A stretch of 20,571 nt of DNA from positions 1 through 20,571 of the IMG/VR virus record IMGVR_UViG_3300012920_000361. The stretch is one strand, 5' to 3'. Source of the stretch: a virus. This document shows positions 13,897-20,571 of this stretch, one piece after another. Position 1 is the first letter of the stretch. Each line of letters begins with the position of its first letter. Below the pieces are notes generated by a model. It had not been told where the DNA came from and did no database searches. It worked only from the letters and a program-made list of their open reading frames with translations. The position numbers were made by a program, and so were the translations under genes.

Positions 13897-15886
13897 TGAT
13901 GATATTTTAGATTATATTGAAGATAGTCGCAACTATAGAGCATTAGGCACTGACTTAGAGTTTGATTATGATGATAACGATATGTTAGTTTTAAAACCTT
14001 ATGTCGAGCCATCTTTGTTAGAAAATATTGGTGGCGGTTTACAAAGAGTAGGAGCTGCATTAGTAGGTACAGGAGCAGGAGCTGTAGGTGCAACTCTTGG
14101 ATTGCCTACTGATTTAGTTGGATTAATAAATGGTATTAAGGATGCTGTGTCAGCAGAGGATGGAAAAAAATTAGATGCTTTCTCCAGAGGGTTTAGTGAG
14201 TTTTCTAAAGGTGGTATAATACCTGGTTCAGAATTTTATAAGGATGCATGGGATAAAACTGTAGATAGTTTAGAGACATACTCACCAGAAATGAAGGAAG
14301 ATGCAAAAGCCGCTTTCACTCTTGGAGAGTTTATTGGTTTAGAACAAACTGCGGTAAAAGGTGCTAAGGCTATACCCAAAATTACTAAATCTATAAAACC
14401 AAAATTACAAGAAATGGGAGAAGCAGCACAAAAAAGAGTAGATGAAAACCAAGGTTCAATGACAATGTCTAGTATGGGTGTAGGTGAAATGGGTAAGATG
14501 GTAGACAAAGGTTTATCTAAACTAGCTCCTAACAAAGGTGAGGTTGTAAATCTAAAACCAAAAACAGACCGCCTTAACTTTTACTCTAAAGCAGAAGAAG
14601 TAACCAATCAGTTAAAACAAAATAAAGGCACAGGACAACAGTATCGCCAACAATTACTTAAAGCAGGCGTAAAACCAGATGAGATAGAATGGCTAGGATT
14701 AGATGATGTTCTTAACAAAGGCAAGATTACTAAACAAGAAATACAAGACCAGATAAACGCAAACAGAATAGAGTTAGATGAGGTAGAGTTGTCTGGTAAT
14801 AGCGATGACATATTAGGGGGATTAGCATCAAGATTTAACGAAAGCGAAAGACCAATGTCAGCAGATGATGCTTATGGACCGGAGTATTTAAATAACCGAG
14901 CAGATGAGATTTTTGAAGACTATGAATTGAATGATGGAGATACAACAAAATTTACAATAGATGATGCCTATGAACAAGCAAAAAATGAATATGACGATAA
15001 TCCTATTATGAAATATGTTGACCCAGAAACAGGATATACAATAGCAGGAAATGATGATGTAGGTTATTCTATATTTAGGTCAGAAGCAGAGAGCAGTAAT
15101 TTTCGTAATGCTATTAATTCTACCGATACTCCATATTCACTTAACGAAGCGGTAATAAGAGCAAGAGAAGATATAATGGAAGGAGATATGATGCCTGGAG
15201 AAGGTACAAGGTTTGAAGAATACACAGAACCAGGCGGAGATAATTACCGAGAGTTTTTAATTAAATATAATGATCCTAAAGTGCAATTTGACGAAAGTCA
15301 TTTTGATGAATTAAATGTCATTGCTCATTTTAGAACAAAAGATAGAACAACAAGCGATGGTAAGAAAGTATTTTATATAGAGGAGATTCAATCGGATTGG
15401 GGTCAAAAGTTTAGGTCACAATTAAGTGAGGAAAGAGCAGCTCGTATGGGCATTCAAGATGAAGGATATGAAATGTATAAAAAACGACATGGAGCACCTA
15501 AAGCACCATTCATAACAGACACCGATAAATGGACACAGCTAACTCTAAAAAGAATATTATCTAAAGCAGTTGATGAAGGTTATGATTTTGTATCGCTAAC
15601 TCCTGGCAAAGCACAAATGGATCGATGGAATGATGAAGGTGTGGCTAAATTCTATGATGAGATTGTTCCTAAAAATGCAGAGAAGATTGTTAAGAAGTTA
15701 GATAAAAATGCTATACAGAAAGATAAATTAATAAAATTTCAAAAAACTTTTGAATCATCTCCTCCTTTAGATCAAAATGCAACAAGATTTAGCATAGAAC
15801 TTACACCACAGCTAAAAGAAAAAGTTAAAAAAGGAATGGCAATGTTTAGTGCAACACCCCTTGTTATTGGACAGGAGAATGAGTAA
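13889..15886 (+). CDS. Internal virion/ejection protein with polyvalent-protein-type C-terminus
   Basis: 665 residues from the ATG at 13889, which has AAAAGAG 7 nt upstream. In-frame ATGs at 13865 and 13883 lack such a site. The N-terminus is acidic (DDDILDYIED). A Gly/Ala-rich hydrophobic segment (VGAALVGTGAGAVGATLG, about 55-72) could insert in a membrane. The middle is charged. The C-terminal third (about 440-665) shows HFDELNVIAHFRTKDR, FYIEEIQSDWGQKF, APFITDTDKWTQLTLKRIL, YDFVSLTPGKAQMDRW and a repeat-like end, KFYDEIVPKNAEKIVKKL. This is the module I recall from large polyvalent proteins of phages and conjugative elements, thought to enter the recipient cell with DNA. Its activity is unknown. 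The end overlaps the next start (TAATG). Confidence 0.7.
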   Translation: MNDDDILDYIEDSRNYRALGTDLEFDYDDNDMLVLKPYVEPSLLENIGGGLQRVGAALVGTGAGAVGATLGLPTDLVGLINGIKDAVSAEDGKKLDAFSRGFSEFSKGGIIPGSEFYKDAWDKTVDSLETYSPEMKEDAKAAFTLGEFIGLEQTAVKGAKAIPKITKSIKPKLQEMGEAAQKRVDENQGSMTMSSMGVGEMGKMVDKGLSKLAPNKGEVVNLKPKTDRLNFYSKAEEVTNQLKQNKGTGQQYRQQLLKAGVKPDEIEWLGLDDVLNKGKITKQEIQDQINANRIELDEVELSGNSDDILGGLASRFNESERPMSADDAYGPEYLNNRADEIFEDYELNDGDTTKFTIDDAYEQAKNEYDDNPIMKYVDPETGYTIAGNDDVGYSIFRSEAESSNFRNAINSTDTPYSLNEAVIRAREDIMEGDMMPGEGTRFEEYTEPGGDNYREFLIKYNDPKVQFDESHFDELNVIAHFRTKDRTTSDGKKVFYIEEIQSDWGQKFRSQLSEERAARMGIQDEGYEMYKKRHGAPKAPFITDTDKWTQLTLKRILSKAVDEGYDFVSLTPGKAQMDRWNDEGVAKFYDEIVPKNAEKIVKKLDKNAIQKDKLIKFQKTFESSPPLDQNATRFSIELTPQLKEKVKKGMAMFSATPLVIGQENE

Positions 15887-18786
15887 TGGTTAAGCAAATC
15901 AAAAAAGGCTTAGAGTTTTTATCAGAAAAACTAAGTAAAGCTGAAGATGTGCAAGCATCAGTTCGTAAATACTCTATTCCAGAAGATGATATTACAAAAG
16001 GCAGGGGCGGTGAGATAATTGTTAAGGGAGCTAGTGAAGATGCTGTAAAAGCTCTAAATGAGGCTTTAGAAACTCAAGGATACAAAGGACCTGGTCTAAA
16101 TTTAGAAAAGTTAGTTATAAAAGCTAAAGGGTATCGAGAGGTAAACTTAGCGAATCTACTTAATAAAATAAAAGAAGATAACAAAGAATTATTTGATTTC
16201 TTGAGAAGACCTAAACAATCAATAGAAGTTATGGTGTCAACTGCTCAAGCCGCAGGTTTTGATAAGATTGCCTATAAATTATTAAAAAGAAAACGTGGTG
16301 AAGTGCCTCAAGTAGAAGAAACATTGGGTGGTCTTATTGCTATGTTACAGTTGGGTAAACAGTTAGAAGATAAATCTAAACTTATACTAAAAACTAAAGA
16401 TCAAGCAAAAAAGGAAGAGATTTTCAAAGAATTTAAATTACTTACTACAGTTCAAGCAAACCTTACAGCTCAAGTTTCTGGAGCAGTATCCGAATATGGT
16501 AGAGGCTTAGGAGCTATAGCAGCAACACAAAAACTACAAAACATAAACCTTTCAGATTATACAAATAGAATTGATGAGTTTGTAAATAATCTTGATGATA
16601 ACATGATAGACCTACACGCGCAGACATACCTATCTTTACCAAGCCCAGGTAGAGCCGAATATGCCAGAAGTGGTTTAGCACTTAGAACTTATGATGCATT
16701 AATGGAGTTGTTTATTAATGGTATATTATCAAGTCCTGTTACGCATATAGTAAACTCAGCAGGCAACGCTCTATTTCAAGTTCAGCAAGTTATAGAATCT
16801 GGTTTAGCAGGAGTAATTGGTGAGGTACGAACTCTTGGAGGTAGAAGAGGACCTGTTGGTGACAGGGTTTATAAAAAAGAATTTCTAAAAGAGTTTCAAG
16901 GCATGGGTCAATCATTAGGAATTGATGTGGCAGCAGAATCGCATGGAATGATGTTTGCCCTTGGTGACGCTTTTAAAGGGTTTGGATCGAGTATGGTAAC
17001 AGGAGAGGCAGGAGACTTTACATCTAAAATAGATTTAAAAAATAGAAGAGCGATAGGTAGAACTGATAACATTGCTCACATAACAAAAAGTATTGCTAAC
17101 CTTGATCCAATGGCAGTTGTAGATACTTTAGGTATATTAGGAAGATTGCCTGGTAGATTACTTATATCTGAAGATGAGTTTTTTAAAGTAATATCTGAGA
17201 GAGCTGTTTTATATAGGGAGGCTTATAGGGAAAGTGCTATAGCTTACGATAATGCTAGACGCACAGGTTCTTCTAAAGCAGATGCTAAACAAATAGGTGT
17301 GGATAAATACACAGAAACATTAATCAATCCTAGTCAAACAATAAAAGATACAATGGCTCAAGAATCTAAAATTAGAACATTCCAAAATAATCCAGAAGGT
17401 CTATGGGCGAACGCTGTACAATTCGTTAATGTTGTTCCTTTTATGAAAGTCATAGTTCCTTTTAGTAAAACACCTACCAACCTTATGAAACAAGCGTTTG
17501 ATAGCACTTTAAATTGGTCTCCTATATATCGAACATTAAAATCAAAAGTACCCGGTAGATATAGAATGGCAGCTAATGAGATAAGTCCAGGACCTGTACC
17601 ATCTGGCAGAGAATTCGATAGAGCCATGTCAAAATTAATGTTAGGAAACGCAACATTTGCAGCAATGGTGGCTGTTGCTTCTGGACAGTTTGGTGACAAT
17701 GTAAAAATTGTTGGTAGTGGTCCAACCGATCCAAAAGCACAAAAATATTTAACAGCTCAAAATATAGAAAGATACTCTATAAACTTTAAGCAGAAGGATG
17801 GTACATATAAGGGTTACACTTTTTCACGTTTTGATCCTATGTCTGCTGTATTATCTATGGCTGCTGATTACGCTTACCTTGCACAAAATTCAACAGGAGA
17901 TGACCTTCTTGAATTAGAAAAAGTATTCTATAATGGTGCTTTAGCTTTGGCTGAGTACTCTACTAATATGCCTTTTCTACAAGGGGTGTCAGAAATAGTT
18001 AAAGCAGCGGGTAATCCTTACGGAGTTCCAGAAGGTTTCGGAGAAAGAATGGGGAAATTCCTTGGTAAGAAGGCAGGCGATGTAGTGTTTACCGCAACAG
18101 GTATGGTTGATTTATATACACCAGGTATTGATGTTGTCGGTGCTACCGCTTTTTCTGGATTGATGGATCGTATACAAAACCCAGATGCCTCAAGTACAGA
18201 ATTATCTGAAACACAATTAATAAAATCAGAGTATGCTAGATTACCTACTGTATTAAAAGGATTCTATCAATCTTATAATCAAGCAAAAAGTCGTAACCCT
18301 AACTTTTCTAAAGACTTGCCCAAAGGTCTAAATATGTGGGGTGAAGTAAAACAGCAAAGTGACGGATTAAATTATAATTTTGTAAGTCCTATAAAAGTAT
18401 CTAATCCACAATTCTCAAAACTTAATGAAGAACTTAACTTGTTATCAGAAAAAAGAGTGGGTACTTTTACAAGTCATAAAACAAAAATTGGTGGTGTACA
18501 GTTATCAGCCGAACAAATAAACGATCACATACTATTTATAAACAACTCCAATAAAATAAATAATAATTTACATTTACAAAGTGGAGACAAAGGATATAGA
18601 CCAGGTCAAACTTTGTTAGCTAGACTAAATTCAGAAATACGAAAAACAGATTATCAGACAAGTAACTTTCAAGATAGGTATGATAGATTGTCCGATATAC
18701 TACAGGATGCGAGAGAAAGTGGAAAAGCGTTGCTTCTAAAAAAATATCCTTCATTAAAAGTTAGAATGGACGCTCTAAAGGATTGA
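15886..18786 (+). CDS. Large internal virion/ejection protein, LPD38-like (gp16-like position)
   Basis: 966 residues. The order fits large ejected proteins: a helical N-terminus, then a hydrophobic stretch (LMELFINGILSSPVTHIVNSAGN, about 271-293). A conserved ISEDEFFKVISERAVLYREAYRE region lies at about 426-448, and VVPFMKVIVPFSKTPTNLMKQAF at about 515-537. Another hydrophobic segment (ATFAAMVAVASGQFG) lies near 586-600. The combination of NGILSSPVTHxxN, E(D)EFFK and PF.KTPxN is what I remember as large polyvalent protein-associated domain 38. T7 gp16's N-terminal lytic transglycosylase is not seen here or in the two preceding proteins. The product presumably helps bring DNA across the envelope. 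Fused by TAATG to the preceding gene; a promoter begins one base after its stop. Confidence 0.78.
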   Translation: MVKQIKKGLEFLSEKLSKAEDVQASVRKYSIPEDDITKGRGGEIIVKGASEDAVKALNEALETQGYKGPGLNLEKLVIKAKGYREVNLANLLNKIKEDNKELFDFLRRPKQSIEVMVSTAQAAGFDKIAYKLLKRKRGEVPQVEETLGGLIAMLQLGKQLEDKSKLILKTKDQAKKEEIFKEFKLLTTVQANLTAQVSGAVSEYGRGLGAIAATQKLQNINLSDYTNRIDEFVNNLDDNMIDLHAQTYLSLPSPGRAEYARSGLALRTYDALMELFINGILSSPVTHIVNSAGNALFQVQQVIESGLAGVIGEVRTLGGRRGPVGDRVYKKEFLKEFQGMGQSLGIDVAAESHGMMFALGDAFKGFGSSMVTGEAGDFTSKIDLKNRRAIGRTDNIAHITKSIANLDPMAVVDTLGILGRLPGRLLISEDEFFKVISERAVLYREAYRESAIAYDNARRTGSSKADAKQIGVDKYTETLINPSQTIKDTMAQESKIRTFQNNPEGLWANAVQFVNVVPFMKVIVPFSKTPTNLMKQAFDSTLNWSPIYRTLKSKVPGRYRMAANEISPGPVPSGREFDRAMSKLMLGNATFAAMVAVASGQFGDNVKIVGSGPTDPKAQKYLTAQNIERYSINFKQKDGTYKGYTFSRFDPMSAVLSMAADYAYLAQNSTGDDLLELEKVFYNGALALAEYSTNMPFLQGVSEIVKAAGNPYGVPEGFGERMGKFLGKKAGDVVFTATGMVDLYTPGIDVVGATAFSGLMDRIQNPDASSTELSETQLIKSEYARLPTVLKGFYQSYNQAKSRNPNFSKDLPKGLNMWGEVKQQSDGLNYNFVSPIKVSNPQFSKLNEELNLLSEKRVGTFTSHKTKIGGVQLSAEQINDHILFINNSNKINNNLHLQSGDKGYRPGQTLLARLNSEIRKTDYQTSNFQDRYDRLSDILQDARESGKALLLKKYPSLKVRMDALKD

Positions 18787-18815
18787 TTGAAAAAATGATA
18801 AACATAGTGTATAAA
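18787..18815 (+). promoter_or_regulatory. Sigma70-like promoter for fibre genes
   Basis: TTGAAA (18787-18792), 17 bp, TATAAA (18810-18815) followed by T: the same two boxes and spacing as at 7237-7265. It sits in the 45-nt gap between the large ejection protein and the fibre adaptor, starting on the base after the stop. The expected start is near 18822, on top of the AGGAG ribosome site of the next gene, which would give an almost leaderless mRNA. So real initiation may lie a few bases earlier, or this transcript may serve the downstream fibre genes. Confidence 0.6.
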
Positions 18816-18831
18816 TTATATAGGAGTTTTT

Positions 18832-19542
18832 ATGGCGACCTTTGATATAAATGATACTACACGGCGCGTGCAATATACGACCAATGGCTCACAAACACAG
18901 TTCGCTTTTAGTTTTCAAATCAATGCCGACAGTGAATTAAAGGTCATACTCGGTGAGACTACACTAACACTATCTGCAAACTACACAGTAACAATAGCCA
19001 CTAATGGAACAGGTACAGTGGATTTTTCTTCAGCCCCTACTACAGGACAGAAACTAACCATCTTAGCCAACAAACCTTTATCGAGAGAAAGTGTGTATTC
19101 TACAGGAGCTTCGTTTACAGCGGCAGCACTAGAGACAGACTTCGATAACACTATCATGGTTCTTCAGCAGTTCGAGGAAAAGATTGATAGGACCTTACAG
19201 CTACCAGAGTTTGTTACAGGTTCAACTCCACCGAGCCTAATAGTTCCGTATAACGATAGTAATTCAGATAATGCTAACAAGGTTATTGGATATAATTCTT
19301 CTGGTAATGCTTTGACATTATTAAGTAAGGGTGTTTCTACAGTAAGTATTACTACCAATACTCTATCGGCAGGAGCTAGTGCGACAGGATCGGCTTCCGT
19401 AAGTGGAGATACATTAAGTCTGACGTTAGGTATACCAACAGGGGCGGCAGGACCTGCGGGGTCAAATGGCACTGACGGAACGGACGGAGTTGATGGTGAA
19501 GCTACAAACGGATTTGTCATAGCCATGGCGATTGCTTTATGA
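18832..19542 (+). CDS. Tail fibre N-terminal adaptor (T7 gp17-like) with collagen-like end
   Basis: 236 residues; AGGAG lies 5 nt before the ATG. Residues 1-130 match the T7 fibre N-terminal domain that docks on the tail: RRVQYTTNGSQTQFAFSFQI, then LTLSANYTVTIATNGTGTVDFSSAPTTGQKLTILANKPLSRESVY and FDNTIMVLQQFEEKIDRTLQLPE. After about residue 200 come Gly-X-Y triplets (GAAGPAGSNGTDGTDGVDGEA), then a hydrophobic end, GFVIAMAIAL. There is no distal receptor-binding domain, so this is a short adaptor; the receptor part probably lies in the following genes. Own promoter upstream. Confidence 0.9.
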   Translation: MATFDINDTTRRVQYTTNGSQTQFAFSFQINADSELKVILGETTLTLSANYTVTIATNGTGTVDFSSAPTTGQKLTILANKPLSRESVYSTGASFTAAALETDFDNTIMVLQQFEEKIDRTLQLPEFVTGSTPPSLIVPYNDSNSDNANKVIGYNSSGNALTLLSKGVSTVSITTNTLSAGASATGSASVSGDTLSLTLGIPTGAAGPAGSNGTDGTDGVDGEATNGFVIAMAIAL

Positions 19543-19561
19543 TATAAATATAGGAGATAAT

Positions 19562-19888
19562 ATGGCACAAAATTTTAGAAGATATACAAGTAACGCAGTA
19601 GGCACAGGAGCTGCTACTTTATTTACTGCAAATAGTTATGATACAGTAGTTGGGATTAGTCTGGCTAATGTAACGACAAATGCGATCACAGCTTCCTGTT
19701 ATATTAACGATGGGTCAAACGACATTTACCTGGTGAAGGATGTGTCAATACCTTCTGGATCATCATTACAAGTATTGGATGGTGGAGCTAAGTTTGTGGT
19801 AGAATCTGGCGATGCCTTAAAAGTAATAAGTGACACAGCAAGTTCTGTGGATGTCTGGGTTTCAACTGTAGATGCCATTAGTACATAG
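19562..19888 (+). CDS. Small beta-rich tail-associated structural protein
   Basis: 108 residues from the ATG at 19562, which has AGGAG (19552-19556) 5 nt upstream; an in-frame ATG at 19532 overlaps the adaptor and is less likely. It begins MAQNFRRYTSNAVGTGAATLFT, then VVGISLANVTTNAITASCYI and IYLVKDVSIPSGSSLQVLDGGAKFVVESGDALKV. This beta-sandwich-like pattern recurs in small proteins beside fibre genes of marine phages, as I remember. It may form part of the baseplate or fibre, or cap it. No specific function is known. Confidence 0.75.
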   Translation: MAQNFRRYTSNAVGTGAATLFTANSYDTVVGISLANVTTNAITASCYINDGSNDIYLVKDVSIPSGSSLQVLDGGAKFVVESGDALKVISDTASSVDVWVSTVDAIST

Positions 19889-19897
19889 GAGATAACA

Positions 19898-20571
19898 TTG
19901 CCATATATCGGAGTACAACCATCAACATCATTTCAAACACTAGCTAAACAGGATTTTACTACAAGTACCACCACTAACTACACCTTATCTCAAAGTGTTA
20001 GTTCAGCTAACGACATAGCTTTATTTATAAACAATGTAAGACAAGAGCCAACCTATGCTTATAGTGCATCTGGTACTGCATTAACTCTCACAGCAGCGAC
20101 AAGCAGTTCAGATGATATGTACTGTATCTACTTAGGCAGATCGGTGGGAACGATAAATCCAGCAAGTGGTAGTGTAGGATTAGGTGAGTTATCAGCTACA
20201 GGCACTAAGGATGCTACAACATTTTTACGAGGTGATAATAGTTTTGCAACTCCAAGTATTTCTGGTGCTTATGAAAGTGCATTGTTACACGTTCAAGATC
20301 AGAAATCAAGTGGCACAGAGGGAGGAGCTGCGTCAGCAGGTTATCAACAAAGGAATTTAAATACTGTTTTAACAAATGAAATCTCTGGAGCATCACTAAG
20401 TGCTAATAGAGTAACCCTACCAAGTGGAACATACATAGTAGATGCAATAGCTCCTGCTAAAGTTGTAAATGAACATAATGTAGCTTGGTATAATGTTACA
20501 GACGCTAGTTATACATTAATAGGTATGTCAGCTTTTAGTGTTAGTGGTGGAGGTTATGCTCAAACAACTTC
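19898..20571 (+). CDS. Fibre/receptor-binding protein with C1q-like domain, TTG start, runs off window
   Basis: At least 224 residues, open to the window end. The start is TTG, with AGGAG (19887-19891) 6 nt upstream overlapping the previous stop. The next in-frame ATG is about 75 codons in and would cut a clear domain. The N-terminal module (PYIGVQPSTSFQTLAKQDF, then YTLSQSVSSANDIALFINNVRQEPTYAYSASGTALTL) is one I recall from marine phage fibre proteins. A short linker with GVGLGELSATGTKDATTFLRGDN type motifs follows. From about residue 126 a jelly-roll resembling C1q/TNF begins: LLHVQDQKSSGTEGG, YQQRNLNTVLTNEISGASL, RVTLPSGTYIVDAIAPA, and AWYNVTDASYTLIG. It probably binds the host receptor. 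Confidence 0.82.
   Translation, partial: MPYIGVQPSTSFQTLAKQDFTTSTTTNYTLSQSVSSANDIALFINNVRQEPTYAYSASGTALTLTAATSSSDDMYCIYLGRSVGTINPASGSVGLGELSATGTKDATTFLRGDNSFATPSISGAYESALLHVQDQKSSGTEGGAASAGYQQRNLNTVLTNEISGASLSANRVTLPSGTYIVDAIAPAKVVNEHNVAWYNVTDASYTLIGMSAFSVSGGGYAQTT

Noticed and set aside
19543-19549. Third TATAAAT box before the small beta-rich protein
   Set aside because: No -35-like hexamer at 16-18 bp; the nearest (TTGTCA at 19514) is 23 bp away. It probably only reflects A/T-rich spacer DNA.
1-20571. CRISPR arrays, lysogeny genes or phage RNA polymerase
   Set aside because: No regularly spaced repeats, integrase, repressor or polymerase motifs were found in the window. They may exist elsewhere in the genome.

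Overview
The window looks like the virion-morphogenesis half of a short-tailed (podovirus) bacteriophage genome. The DNA is A/T-rich, all genes lie on the + strand, and packing is tight, with stop and start codons often overlapping (TAATG or ATGA). The virion proteins are T7-like by family: gp8-type portal, gp9-type scaffold, gp10-type capsid, gp11/gp12-type tail tubular proteins, gp14-type internal protein and a gp17-type fibre N-terminus. The terminase genes sit upstream of the portal, unlike T7. Fibre and accessory modules resemble those I remember from uncultured marine phages. The source is therefore probably a marine lytic podovirus of a Gram-negative, possibly alphaproteobacterial, host. 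The host is inference.

Layout. (1) 1-77: a G-rich stretch with two phased GGGGTGC repeats. (2) 78-2222: a small protein with an SSB-like C-terminal tip, then small and large terminase. (3) 2197-2471: a 24-bp direct repeat bracketing a small KHIHVNQH-type gene that carries a copy of the terminase C-terminus. (4) 2470-3188: a small membrane protein and a GNAT-like protein. (5) 3191-4304: five small proteins, mostly very basic. (6) 4304-7111: portal, two tiny open frames, a Bbp19-like protein and scaffold. (7) 7112-7415: a possible 42-codon gene with hairpins, then a sigma70-like promoter and a structured leader. (8) 7416-8582: major capsid protein, likely decoration protein, strong UUCG terminator. 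(9) 8601-11470: tail tubular proteins A and B. (10) 11467-18786: three internal virion/ejection proteins, the last two with polyvalent-protein-type regions. (11) 18787-20571: a second promoter of the same design, a T7-type fibre adaptor with collagen-like repeats, a small beta-rich protein, and a TTG-initiated C1q-like fibre protein that runs off the window.

How the genes work together. Terminase packages DNA through the portal into a shell built from capsid protein on the scaffold. The tubular proteins make the tail. Internal proteins are presumably ejected with the DNA, and the fibres bind the host. Two TTGAAA-N17-TATAAAT promoters, before capsid and before fibres, suggest host-type RNA polymerase transcribes the late genes. 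A terminator after the capsid/decoration pair would boost those two products, in a position like T7's T-phi.

Limits: all family names come from reading motifs and from memory. No database search or folding program was run.
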